From the NCBI GenBank assembly GCA_028023455.1, contig JAQFVV010006352.1, positions 2,500,204-2,564,203 on the forward strand: 64,000 bases of DNA, in the 5' to 3' direction. The DNA comes from Epiperipatus broadwayi. Its lineage: Eukaryota > Onychophora > Udeonychophora > Euonychophora > Peripatidae. The translations under genes were made by a program, and so were the position numbers. The notes under the pieces are model-generated. The model worked only from the letters and a program-made list of their open reading frames with translations. It searched no databases and was not told the DNA's origin. Each line of letters opens with the position of its first letter. The stretch's first letter is position 1. Positions 1 through 11,741 of the stretch are shown in pieces.

Positions 1-1891
1 TTTTGTGAACATTACAACTTTCCTAAATTATCTCTTTTAAATTATTAAATTTATAAATTTGTTTGTATTCGCATATAAATCTTAAATCCAGGGGTGACTG
101 TCTTATACATATAGTAGTATGTTGACAACCTGAATCGGTTTCTCAAAAATACCTCTCATTAAAGTGTAAACTGAGAACTGAAATTTCAAAGATGATTTTA
201 AAATAAAGTTAAAAAACAAAGACAAAATTATTGAACCAGCAGCTGGATCTTTTGTCTTTGCTAAAATTTCATTAGTGCTATTAAAACTTAAGAATTTAAA
301 ACTAAAAATTGTAAACAACTTAGTGGCTTGTGACAGAGTGAGAAAGATTTGCTATAAAAATCCCAGTTTGAATTCAAAAGAGGCTGACTCTCATCATTTA
401 ACAAATCAAATACATCAAAGTGCTATGCCCAAATTTACGATGTCAGCAATTGGTCTAAGAGATGGAGGAAGTCCAGAACAGCAGCTTACCAAGAAGCCAT
501 CAACAATGAAACAGCCCACCAGTAAATGTTAGTGCCTATGCCATGCAGTCCACCTCAGCAAGAATATGATCGGTAATTAAATCTTCTGCAGAGCTCTTAA
601 CTAAATTGTAATAAATCACTGTAATAATTCTTATAAGCTAGCTATACTATAAATGTGCACAAACTGTTAAAATAAATTCTACTCTTAAGAATTAAAACTC
701 TGTTATAAATTCATACGTATTATGTCACTTAATGTGATCTTATTTAAAAATAATAATTTTGTAAAATCTTGCCTAATTGATGGTTAAACTAGTAATATTT
801 CTGTTAAACATGAGAACTATCTTAGTTATTGTTCTTAATTTATTCAAACTGTGAATATGCCTTCATTATTTTGCTTATTGATATTTTATTAATTGTGCTA
901 TGTCATCCTTCAGGGTGGAGATTGTTAATATTATAACAACAGAGAGATAGAAGCTCTCATATAATCTTGTATTGCATTTTGGCACACACATAAATTTCTG
1001 ATCTGAAAACCCATTTTTATATATGTTGAGCTATTATCCTTTAGCTTAGTATAATTCAGGTTTGCATACTTAATAATTAGATTAGTTAACAATCAAACTG
1101 GGACCACTGATCATTACATATAGAAGACTGATGGCATTTACATGATTGACATTCCATTTTGTATTTTTTACAGCACCTTTATATCATTTCCCCACCACAA
1201 ACACAGTTTTTCTTTGTTGGCAAATTTTTTTTCTGCCTTAGGAAGGCCACCTCAGCCACTTCTGTAGCAAGCAATTCCAACAACTTAAAAGCAGACTGTC
1301 TTTCTGCCATTTTATTTTTTGGTCTCGCAAGTTTTTGCAAAGTGTGTGACTTTCATGTGAGCTCTGCTGAATCACACTTTGCCCTCCACATTTCTTAGAT
1401 TGAGCCAGCTCCCAAGGGAGTAGGGGTGTTTGTGAAATAGTTAGAATTTGTAGCACCTCATACAACTTTCACTAAGTTTAATGCTATCTATTTCGGACTG
1501 TGTATTGGTATAGTTTTCTTTATTACAACTACAGACACACTGACATGATATACTGTTAAATGTTCAATCCTAGCATGTATTAAGAGTGCTGTAACACATT
1601 GTAGATAATGTTCACATGCTGTTGATGTGGGGGGTAGTGTTGATTGCTTCACCATCAAGTGTTTGAATAGTTTACAGGCTGTAAGATGTATGAGTGGCCT
1701 TGTAAGCAGCATATTTCTGTGATTTTGCATGGAAACAGTACCATCAGGTGGTGTGAATCATCCAATGTTGTAGTACCAGAAAAAAAAATAAAACTATGAG
1801 CTTATTTCACAAGAATTAAATCAATTATCTCAAATTTTGCCCTGATGAGATGAGGTTTAAGTGATTATAAAAACTTATCAAATATAAATGT
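1..1891. other. AT-rich spacer, no convincing gene
   Basis: Mostly AT-rich sequence. Around 390-535 on the plus strand there is a richer stretch with an open frame that includes the residues GGSPEQQLTKKPSTMKQPTS. It is followed by possible splice donors at about 523 and 590, so it could be an exon or an old processed fragment. No clear acceptor or partner exon was found, and nothing else in the interval looks coding. Confidence 0.3.
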
Positions 1892-2388
1892 ATAGAGGTT
1901 TGAACTCAGACTTTCACATGACCCTCAACTGTCTATGCTATCTCATACTGCTGACAAACTTGATCACACACATGTCAAAAAAAGACATAATTACCAATAT
2001 ATGTATTTCATGCAGAAACAACACTCATCAGTTCGTCCAGATTATCATCTCCACACATATAAACAATCATGCTCAGCTTATATGTGGGCTTTTAGTGTTC
2101 CATCATCAAATTTTCAATGAATTGGATGGCTGGAGAGTTGTGTGGTAGAGTGGATTGAAGCCTGTCCATTAAAGTATGAAGATTGGCTATCTTAATATCA
2201 GCTGAACATTTATTGTATATACATGCAGAGATGGTAATCTGAACCAACTGACAAGAGCTGGTTCAGCATGAAATACATATATTGGTGTTTTTTTATCTTT
2301 TTGACATGTGTGTGATCAAGTGTGTCAGCAGTATGAGATAGTATAGATAGTTGAGGGTCATGTGAAAGTCTGAGTTCAAACCCCCTAT
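1892..2388. repeat. Imperfect inverted repeat, SINE-like arms
   Basis: The arms at about 1892-2080 and 2196-2388 are reverse complements of each other over roughly 185 bp with scattered mismatches, leaving a centre of about 115 bp. The outer end of each arm carries a B-box-like GTTTGAACTC (plus-strand view of the left arm), as in tRNA-derived SINEs. A related plus-strand sequence occurs at about 62560-62715. It may be two SINE copies inserted head to head, or a foldback element. The class is uncertain, but the inverted structure is directly visible. Confidence 0.6.
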
Positions 2389-5264
2389 ATATTAAATATT
2401 GGAGTCCAGGTATGAAAAAGCTTGTACTGTAGAAAAAAATTATACATTACAAACATAAAGATTAATTTTTAGAAAGATAAAAACATACAAAATTATTCTG
2501 TGAACGTTTTCCAGTACATATAGAAAAGTAAGAAATTAAAGGAAACTACAATAGTGCACAATTGTGTAATAGATAGTCACTTGCAAAAACTTAAAAATCC
2601 CATTGCAAATTTATTAATAAGCATAAATTTACTCCTTTTTTAGTCTATCCACTTATAAATAAGCAGACTTTAAATGCATAGTGCAGAATATCTTGCTATT
2701 AATATATGCAGATAAACAAAAAATCAAAGGAAATTTAAAATGGTTAGTATTAATATTAAAAACACGTGTAAAGAGTAAAATTGCAAGGAAATGTCAAGAC
2801 CACAACTGAAACCATAGAAATAATAATAATGATGTACAATAAAACATCAACAGTAAAATAAAAACTTCAAATGCTTTTATGAAATGACAATATTCCTGCA
2901 ATATCCAAGTGTTTTATAACAAGTCTACATACTTAAGATTTCTGATATTTTCCAAGAAAGCTAAATTAACAAGATTTAGGTTTTTTTTTTTACTTTTTAG
3001 TAGGGTACATATTGTTTATATCAAAGCATTATATATATATATATATATATATATTACTTTTTATTTATATATATATATATATATTACTTTTTATTTATAA
3101 ATCAAACTTATAATTTCAATATAAATAAATAAAAAATTCACCTATACATTTTTGTATATGTTTTACAATTATAATGTTTATACAAGAGAGATAATTATAT
3201 GTAAGATAAGTCTCTAAATCTCATCTATGAGGAAATAGTGGATTTTGTCATTAAGGGGAAAGAATTATATGTTGGGTAGTTTCTGCTTCAGTCTATGTTG
3301 TTGCCTAAATCAGTTTTTTTCACGTCTTATTATTAAATCATAATTTTGTCAGATTTTTTTTTTACTCTCATAAAAATTATAATTTTAAAATATGTGAAAA
3401 AGACTGACTAAATCTTTTATATTATCAAACTTTTTTCACTAAAAACAAAAAAATAATTAAAACTAAAAAAAAATCAGCTAAAGCAAAATTCAAAAACTAA
3501 AAAAAGATCTCAGCTGTAGCAAAATCAAAAATGTGTACATATAGACAAAAACATACACAGACAGAGCAAGTTAATATGGAAGCATATAATAACAAGTCAT
3601 TTCAAAATGAGATTTATAATTGACTGAAAGAAATTAAATAAAATTTAAAGGGTACTATTTTACATAATTGACAGTATAGCAGGTGCAACAGTTTTAAGTG
3701 ATTAGGGATTGATTTTTTTTTCCAATAACCATTTATAGATTCAAAAGCAGCATGATACATAAAGTATAAAGAAAGAATATAAATCGTTTTATATAGAAAT
3801 ATTGCAAACAACTTTACAATTTTCTATAGATAGTAAAAATGAAAAATCAAGATGTATTTGAATTGTATTAAATCTGAAAGTTTGACAGTTTACATTATCT
3901 CTTTAAAAGATTCAATTGGGCTCAATGTGATAAAATCCCATAAAAGAAAAACAACTAGTTAATAAAATAAAAGACTGAAAATCAACACAGTTGTTAAATA
4001 AAATCTAAATTATGTGTGTATTTGCTTGGAAATTTAACAATTCATATAAGCAATCCAATTATAAAATAGAGCATGTCCATAAAACTACAGAATAACAGAT
4101 AAAACAATAAAAACAAAATATATTTAATGCTAATAACAAAGAGTGTCATTTTTTTACATTATTAGAAAAAGTTCTCATTTGATTTACAATTTTGATAAAT
4201 GGAATCGAAAATGCTCAAAGGCATGCAAAAACATATGATTGTTTAATAATATTTTCATGTGTTTATTTTAATTGGCATTTTAAGCATAGGGATATCAGAC
4301 TGTGTTTGAGAATGTGCATTTGCAATAATCCCTTAAAGAAACTATGAAAAGAGCAGTGCCATGTTATATGAATGAAAGTTTCATAAGCTGTTGTCATATT
4401 TTTAAAAAGTAAAAAAAAAAAAGATAGAAACTGCTACATTCTTAGACATTTTCTTTCAAAACTATTGATTCTTTACAAATTGATATTTCAATTTTTAATT
4501 TTATTTTATTAATCAAAACTGTGTTTATTAGACTGAAAATATTCTATTTTAAATAGTTCCAAATTAATAAATATTAAAAAAACATAAAACGTTTATCTTC
4601 TCTAAATCGATTTATGAAATATAGAAATAGAATTATTTTGACTATTTCCTGATAACGAAGTGTTTATGAATCAAATTGAGAAATCAAATATGAACGAATA
4701 ATAAACATAGCAAAAATTAAAATGTATGTAAATGTTTTTAACATGTAGGTGATAAAATATATATTTGATACTTATATTTATATAAAAAATTATATCAGTT
4801 AGAAATTATAAATAAATATTTAAAAATATAAAATAAAATAATAATTCGACTTTTATAAATTATCCATGCCAATTAATTATATAATTTGCATTAGATAATG
4901 TTTTCGAATGGCTCATTATTTATTCATCACCGGCATTGTTGACCATCACTAATTCTCTACAGGATAAAGATCTTTTAAAATTCAGTCCAGTTTTCTGATC
5001 TCTAGTCTCCCTTTTCCATTTTATAACTGCAAACTTGCCACTTCATTCATTCATCTCACATATAGGCTCTTTCTAAATCTGTCATAGTATCTTATGACTC
5101 ATTGTAAACTTCAATTATCCCTTTATTCATTGTTTTTACTAATATGGCAATCCCAACTTTATATCAGTCTTTTAATGTTTCCAATGCTGGAAGAGATATT
5201 AGTTTATTTTTATTCATGAATTTAGTTTTTAATCTTTTCTTATTACTCTTAATATATATATATA
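2389..5264. other. AT-rich spacer with short TA microsatellites
   Basis: No coding pattern, RNA gene or known element end was recognised. At about 3028-3100 a (TA)n tract followed by TTACTTTTTATTTAT is repeated twice in tandem. Confidence 0.5.
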
Positions 5265-5345
5265 TAAGCAGTCGACCTGATACTCAGATCGAACTTCACC
5301 AGAATCTCTCACCACTAAACCATAGTCAAACTCCATCCTTACCCA
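5265..5345 (-). repeat. tRNA-derived SINE head fragment (tentative)
   Basis: On the minus strand an A-box-like TTTAGTGGTGAGAG (plus 5306-5319) is followed at tRNA-like spacing by a B-box-like AGTTCGATCTG (plus 5285-5295). This resembles the split RNA polymerase III promoter of Glu/Asp/Gly-type tRNAs. No clover-leaf acceptor stem was traced and no target-site duplication was found, so this is at most a short SINE remnant. Confidence 0.35.
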
Positions 5346-5389
5346 CATATACATATTTATTAATACATATATTTTGTATCTTAACTAAT

Positions 5390-5399
5390 AAAATGATAA

Positions 5400-5437
<38 letters not shown>

Positions 5438-5460
5438 TTATCATTTATATATATACTCTC

Positions 5461-5515
<55 letters not shown>
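5390..5515. repeat. Palindromic TA tract plus (GA)n
   Basis: AATGATAACTGA, a (TA)n run and TCAGTTATCATT form a perfect palindrome at about 5392-5446. A second TA run and a (GA)n run of about 32 bp (5481-5513) follow. The tract reads as a long low-complexity frame, which is not a gene. Confidence 0.75.
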
Positions 5516-5516
<1 letters not shown>

Positions 5517-6043
5517 TTAATGTAACTAATTTTAATAATAAATATTTGATTTTAATTCATATACATGCATAATGGATATTTACTATTATAGGTGAAGGGA
5601 AGATGATTTTTAAAATGTATATAGAAGAAAAATGTATATTATTAGTGTATATTTTTAAAATTATATTTCATGTATTATTTATTTTAATCATGGTGGTCAG
5701 AAAATGATGCAATCCTTTTAAGAATATTCTCGAATATAATTAGGAGAATTTACTGGAAACCCATTAGTCTGAATCAAAATGTTATAATTTTATAACAGTA
5801 ATGTAAGAATCCATTAGTGGAAATTTTATCCACTTCAAATTTGTTTTAAAATCATAGACTATATTTTAAAACAAGCGTTCAAGAAATTTGTAACAGGATT
5901 GCATTGTCTTTAAAACTTACTCAAACAAAAGATCCAACTGATCAGCAAATTCCATATCCACTAAGTGCATAAAGTGCCTCAGGTCTAGCAACTAAGTGCT
6001 TTTCAATATCATCAGAAATATAGTATAAATACTGCTAGATTTT

Positions 6044-6148
6044 TTTTAAAGTGTCATAGCATAGGCCGGGCACAAACCCGCAACATGGGCAAACTGCTTA
6101 CAAGTGCAAGGCAGTCATGCTGACCTCTCGACCACCAATGCAAGACAA
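6044..6148 (-). mobile_element. tRNA-derived SINE with target-site duplication
   Basis: This short element lies on the minus strand. It has an A-box-like TGGTCGAGAGG, a B-box-like GGGTTTGTGCCC and an A-rich 3' tail (T run on plus at about 6041-6047). The 13-bp direct repeat ACTGCTAGATTTT at 6031-6043 and 6149-6161 is a target-site duplication, which marks LINE-mediated insertion. The 3' part (CCTATGCTATGACA) matches the SINEs at 49254-49290 and 54633-54745, so all three belong to one family. The class II tRNA-like A-box region suggests a Leu/Ser-type ancestor, which is inference. Confidence 0.75.
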
Positions 6149-6161
6149 ACTGCTAGATTTT

Positions 6162-7175
6162 AATCCAGAAAAAGGAAAAAAGCATAATATTAAAACAGCA
6201 ATGCAGATGTAATCCGCACTCATGGTAACAACAATACAATGTATCATGAGTAAAGAAATTTCACCTTTCTCTTCATTCAAACATGTTCTTTCCCACAATC
6301 ACCACTCTGTATCCCATTATTTAATATGCTTAGAGACTGAAAGAGTAAATGCTACCTGCTTGACTGACCCAAACCTAGATGTAGTTCAACATTTTCAATG
6401 GACAATGAACCACCAAGAATCTCCACTAATTTGTATAAACATAAAGGAGCTTTAGCCACTGCCTAATATATAAACTCTTAAACTCAGCCTTCTGTAATTA
6501 TTTATAATCACCCTGTCTATAATTTAAGATATCATTCTATTAGAAAATTAATATTGTGTTAAAATAATTTAAAATTTGCTTACCACTGGTTTGTACATAA
6601 CTCGATATAACTTTAATTTCCTTTTTATCATTGAGCCTCTATTAAATAAATCTGTTTTCTTTCACCTTCATGCGGCAATAATCTTTTTTTTAACCTTTTA
6701 TTATCATATTTTATATATTTATATTTTTAAATATGCCATTAATCCTTCAAATTGTGCTAGTATGTAATTTCTCTTTTATTTTCCCCTTCCTACTTTATGG
6801 GGTGACTAGATTAAGTTTAATTAAAAACAAGTCTTAATTTTATCTTAGCAAATGCTCTCAAATTTGGGGGAAATCAAATTAATTATTTCATAAGGTTATT
6901 GTAGAAAAACAGTGTAGAAATTGGTTTTTCTAAGAAATGTTTTTTTTTATTTGAATAATAAGCGCTAACCTTAACTGAATTGTATTATATGAAATCAAAT
7001 CTATTTGTTATGAAATAAATAACCACCATCCCATTTGTATATGTTTAAATTATGTTTTAGTATAATAATAAAGCACTTAAAACTGAATCCTCATATTTAT
7101 TTAATGTTGTGGGAAGTTTATAGATAAATTAAAGTAAGGGGAAAGGGGAGTCTTTATTCCAATGAATTATGTATT
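6162..7175. other. Spacer, nothing recognised
   Basis: AT-rich sequence without a convincing exon, RNA gene or element terminus. Confidence 0.4.
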
Positions 7176-7179
7176 TTAA

Positions 7180-8020
7180 CCTTTTAACTGTTTGACTCGT
7201 TCTTAATCAAGGCAATTTTTGATACATATTCATTTTAATCGAGTAAATTTGACATTGCTGTAAATTGCTTAGTTTTTGGACTACGTTTACAGTTTTAACG
7301 TCATTTTTTAGAACGCAAAAAGTTTTATAATATACTGCCATCTATTGAATTATTTTACAAGTAAAAAATCAATTAATTGATGATTTATGTCAAACAAAAA
7401 CTAAGCACTGCCTTTTCACATCTTTTCTTGAATCTTATTGGCTGTTGAAATTTTGTAAACAAAAGAAAATGGAAAAGCTCCGCCTTCTCATCATCTTTTC
7501 TTGAATCTTATTGGCTGTTAAAATTTTTATATGGCTGCCAAAAATCTTCCGATCTACGAACGCTTTTGTTTTATTTTGAAAATGATAAACGAATGTTTTA
7601 GAGCATTTTAAAAATATTTTTTGATGAAATACAAATAAAATACAAATTATTTTCATATAATATGTCAAAAATAAATATTATTTTACAAAAATAGTTACGA
7701 TTTTAGCAAGAATTATTTATTTATTGCAAAGTCGGGAAAAAAAAATCATAACGTGAAATTATGATTGCCGTTTCTTTTCATGTCAACCGTAACAAATATT
7801 TTTAAAATTAAAAATCAAAATTTATTTTTGAACAAACTTTCGTTTATTTTTATAATGTGAGAAATTACTAATATACTTTTTAAAAACGAAACTAAAGTGA
7901 ATATATTTAAAAAAACGGTCAATAACTTTTGAAAAATTGATACATTATTTTGTGCATCGGCTAATTAAAAGCTTTGAGTGATACCACCTGCAGCGAATGA
8001 ACAATTGGACAGTTAAAGGG
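7180..8020. mobile_element. piggyBac-like MITE, copy 1 (841 bp)
   Basis: The element is flanked on both sides by TTAA (7176-7179 and 8021-8024), the target duplicated by piggyBac transposases. Its ends are imperfect inverted repeats that begin CCTTTTAACTGT on the left and, read inward from the right, CCCTTTAACTGT. No transposase frame is present, so it is non-autonomous. Internally a block with TCTTTTCTTGAATCTTATTG is repeated at about 7421 and 7495. The reverse complement of nearly the whole element recurs at 44357-45163. Assignment to piggyBac rests on TTAA plus the CCC/CCT-type ends. Confidence 0.85.
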
Positions 8021-8172
8021 TTAATAAGTTTAAATAATTCATTACTGCTTAATAATTAAATCATACCATTATGCAGGATATTCCATAATGTATAGGTAGT
8101 AAGTAAGTAAATATTCTTTAAAGGTATACATGTTATTACAAGCGTTACATGCATACAGGCCTCAACATTTGT

Positions 8173-8173
<1 letters not shown>

Positions 8174-8221
<48 letters not shown>

Positions 8222-8222
8222 C
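8174..8222. repeat. (TA)n(GT)n microsatellite
   Basis: Compound dinucleotide repeat. The following 170 bp (8223-8400) are richer in GC than the surroundings and may be a dispersed repeat, but no promoter boxes, ends or coding frame could be defined. Confidence 0.85.
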
Positions 8223-8400
8223 TTCTCTCTACCCAGGCATATCAGAAAGCCAAACCCCATCTTGTATCTCCAAGTCCAAGAACCAGGCTCTTAACCTCCC
8301 TGGGGACATATTTGGTCACTTAATCTGGCTTTATATGGGAGTGCTATGGGAAAAGTGCAGCCAATTAAACGCACAGTCGACTGCTCTTCGTTCGTGAACC

Positions 8401-9070
8401 AATTCTGCCAAAGTTTGCAGACATATATTGGTCTATTTCTTAAATAAATTCTCAAAAGACCTGCAAGGATCCGTGACTGGATTACATAAGTATGCCATCA
8501 TGCATGCACTGTCTTCTTTTATATTTCTAAATAAAACCTATGAATATCCATAAGCCATAGTGTTATGACTCTACTAACCAGATCTATATATTATACCTAT
8601 TAATCTTTTCATGTACATGTCTTTTTGTGATGGCATTATATATATGTTAATGAGATATCCCACACACATTTCTCACTCAGTAAAAACTGAAATCCTTTCA
8701 ATCTAAAATCATTTCATCTATTAATAAAATGTATTTTTGTAATAAAATTAAGGTTTCAATAATAAAATAATGTTTGTAAGCTAAATCGGTTAAGTGCTAT
8801 ATTTTGTTATTTCTGGGGATGGATTGGTATCTCACAAATATATTTCCTCATAGTGCTAAATCAATTGTTCATCGGTATATTTATCTATCACTGGTATATG
8901 AGCTAGCTGCAATAATAAATCAAATAAAGTAATCAATCAAATTTGTCATCTTCTAAGTTACAAATAAATGTCATATGATTTACCTGTTACCGTCTAAATG
9001 TAATTCAAATTATATGTATGTTAAGAGGCCAATGATTAATAAAACAAGTATTTATTCATATTTCTCTAAA
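8401..9070. other. Spacer, nothing recognised
   Basis: AT-rich, no supported feature before the TA tract in which the next element sits. Confidence 0.4.
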
Positions 9071-9496
9071 TTAATATATATATATATTGTAACCGGACTG
9101 CCATACAACCCTTTTATTACGTCGGTTGTAACAATTTTCTGATGAGCATGCTGTAGGAAAGAACTATAAATTGACATTCCTAATGCAGATGTTAATGCCT
9201 CCTACAACAATATTTCCTGCTCATCAGAGGATGTAGTTTTATAGAGACTGGAAACATCTAAATATTTCTATGTTTGGTTTCCCAAAAAAAGCGCCATTAG
9301 AGTTCCATCTCACTACAACCTGACTGGCCTAGGTCAAGTTATGTCAGACATAGCTCAGAGAACATGAGATTCTCATGAACCAGTGCTATAACTGATGAGT
9401 GATGCACTAAAACAAAACAGAGTTGGATAACTGGACAACCAATTTAATTTTTAGTAACAAAAAAAATTTATTAAATAACAATTAATTTGCAATTTC

Positions 9497-9760
9497 AACA
9501 ATAGTTCATTAATTCCTCTATGAGAATAAGCTTGGAAACATTCTAATTCAATAATAGTTCATTTTGAATTCATTTATGGGAAGAAGCTTGTGAATATTCT
9601 AATTCAACAATAATTCATTAATTCCTTTATGAGAATAAGCTTGGAAACATTCTAATTCAATAATAGTTCATTTTAAATTCATTTATGGGAAGAAGCTTGT
9701 GAATATTCTAATTCAACAATAGTTCATTTGAATTCATTTATGAAAAGAACCTTAGAAGCA
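9497..9760. repeat. Tandem array, ~55-bp unit, in LTR
   Basis: About five alternating units that start CAAYAATARTTCATT and end ATTCTAATT. They are repeated almost unchanged in the right LTR at about 14206-14470. Confidence 0.85.
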
Positions 9761-10027
9761 ATCAAGCATTTATGGTTTATCCAATAATTCATTTTGAATT
9801 CATTTAAGAGAAGAACCTTAGAAGCAGTCGAGCATTTATGGTTTATACAATAATTCATTTTAAATTCTGTTTGGCTTGTGGAGCATTTATCATTTAGTAA
9901 TCGAAGCATTTATAATTTAATCAAACATAAAAGTATTTTCATACACATAAATTCTATTTGGCTTGTGGAGCATTTATCATTTAGTAATTGCGTTCAAATA
10001 TTTTCATAAATAAATTTACATGTAGCT

Positions 10028-10570
10028 ACTTCATAACTTCACTTTATAATGTATGATAAAGACGTTTTAATATTTTACAAAACACATTCTATGTAATTAT
10101 TTCATAATGTCACTTTATAACGTATGATAAAGACGTTTTAATATTTTATAAAACAAATTCTATGTAATTATTTCATAATGTCACTTTATAACGTATGATA
10201 GAGATGTTTTCATATTTTACAAAACAAGTTCTAGGTAATTATTTCATAACTTCACTTTATAACGTATGATAAAGATATTTTGATATTTTATAAAACAAAT
10301 TCTAGGTAATTATTTCATAACTTCACTTTATAACGTACGATAAAGAAGCTTTAATATTTTATAAAACAAAATGTATGCAACCGTTTTATAACTTCACTTT
10401 ATAACGTGTGATAAAGATATTTTGATATTTTATAAAACAAATTCTAGGTAATTATTTCATAACTTCACTTTATAACATATGATGAAGATGGTTTAATATT
10501 TTATAAAATGAATTTTATGTAATTATTTCATAATGTCAATTTATAATTTATGACAAAGATGTCTAAACAT
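10028..10570. repeat. Tandem array, 71-bp unit, in LTR
   Basis: Seven to eight units with a 71-bp period (TCATAA starts at 10031, 10102, 10173 and 10244), each carrying CACTTTATAACGTATGATA. The same array lies in the right LTR at about 14738-15280. It could hold repeated promoter or enhancer sites of the LTR, which is inference. Confidence 0.9.
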
Positions 10571-11078
10571 TCTTATAACATAATTACCTTCCAGTTTTTT
10601 TTTGCAGTTCAGTTTACTCAAAACAATGGCGGGTTATTTCATTTATGGAAAGTCATGGCATAGCGTGGAGAGAATGAAGCTGCTAAATTACCCAATTATT
10701 ATCATAATTCCTCTAGCAAAGGTTTCTTTTTTCATTTTCACATTTTGTTAAAGCTCTCTGTGTAAGATGAGAGAGAGAAGTTCTTTTCTTCCCACGACGT
10801 GTCTAATTTGAATACTGCCTCAGTTTAACTCAAGTATCTTTTCTTTTTTTCTTTTTAATGATTGGATAATTAATTTCTTCTCTTTTTATTGAGACAGATA
10901 AAAAAAAATAAGATGATATAATATTTTATTCAAATCCATTAATCACAAAATTAAAAATATGATTTTTTTTAAAACAAATCAAAATTTATTGCGTTCCCAA
11001 TTAGATTGAATCACGCTAGACATTTTGAATGGGGGGGGGATCTTATGAATATTTATATGAGGAAACATATATGTTTCA

Positions 11079-11092
11079 TTACCCCTCACCAA
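11079..11092 (-). other. Polypurine tract of family A copy 1
   Basis: On the minus strand GGTGAGGGGTAA directly precedes the TG of the 3' LTR, the position and composition of a plus-strand primer. Copy 2 has GGTGGGGGGTAA at the matching place. Confidence 0.8.
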
Positions 11093-11741
11093 ATTTTGGG
11101 ATGAAATCACCTGGAAGTACGATTTCATTCCACATACTATACATATTATTTCTCAGTACTGCCTGGTTTTAGATATGCCGATGAATAGGTAAGATGAGCT
11201 GGAAAAGTGAATACATGAACCATAGCCTCCAATGCCAGGATAAGTAGACGGTCAAGCACAAACCACCAGCACACACCGCCTCATGACGTCACGAGAAAAT
11301 ATCTCATTTTTAAGCACTACCTCTCCTGTACCTAGAAGTATCATCCAACCAAGAATAGGAGCCAGAGAAAAAAAAATCAATTTGGCATTCAGCCAACCCT
11401 GCTCAGCTACGGTGAGTCTTAGGGGCTATCATTTGGCCTATCCATGAGACCAAGGAGTATACATGAGACCTATATATACACACTGCTGGACAACTCTTGG
11501 AGCACAACATCCAGGTCTGGATAGTGCCGAGCATATACTTCGGAGCATCATAACACAATGCATCCAAGCAGCCTCGCTCAATCATCCACCATCTCAACAT
11601 GAAAAACACAAGTTCATGCATCACTACACCACGCTCACAAACTTTTTCCATCAGCTATCTCTATTTTATTCTGAATCATAACTGCAACCTGGTTTAGGAT
11701 ATTGAGGATCATGGTCAGTTCTCCAATAGTTCTCTTTTGTA
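11093..11741 (-). other. Non-coding interior between gag and polypurine tract
   Basis: About 650 bp of interior that is conserved in copy 2 (about 26660-27390) but has no long shared reading frame. Short frames here are interrupted in copy 2 and are not taken as genes. No pol-like motif is visible. Confidence 0.6.

Larger units (their letters stand above)
9088..11078 (-). repeat. 3' LTR of family A copy 1
   Basis: Read on the minus strand the LTR starts TGAAACATATATG and ends CCGGTTACA, so it has the usual TG...CA termini. It contains two tandem arrays (about 9497-9760 and 10028-10570). An AATAAA polyadenylation signal lies on the minus strand at about 9469-9474, within the last 0.4 kb, where the R region would be expected. 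CTGATGAGCA at about 9137 and its inverted partner TGCTCATCAG at about 9219 form a conserved stem near the LTR end, also seen in copy 2. Confidence 0.92.

Noticed and set aside
1159-1465. Overlapping open frames of 75-80 codons on both strands
   Set aside because: No start context, splice signals, domain or conservation; length is compatible with chance.
8223-8400. GC-richer block after a microsatellite, considered as a SINE
   Set aside because: No A/B-box pair at the right spacing, no target-site duplication and no second copy in the window.
9130-9170. CTGATGA followed by GGAAAG near the family A LTR end, like a hammerhead core
   Set aside because: No stem II can form between the two parts, copy 2 has GGAAT in place of GAAA, and the sequence is better explained as one side of a conserved inverted repeat with TGCTCATCAG downstream.
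9497-10570. Regular repeats that could suggest a CRISPR-like array
   Set aside because: Units are contiguous tandem repeats without unique spacers, lie inside an LTR and are duplicated in the other LTR. The genome is eukaryotic.
11403-11681. Open frames on both strands just after gag
   Set aside because: The homologous stretch of copy 2 is not open in the same frames, and no known domain is visible.
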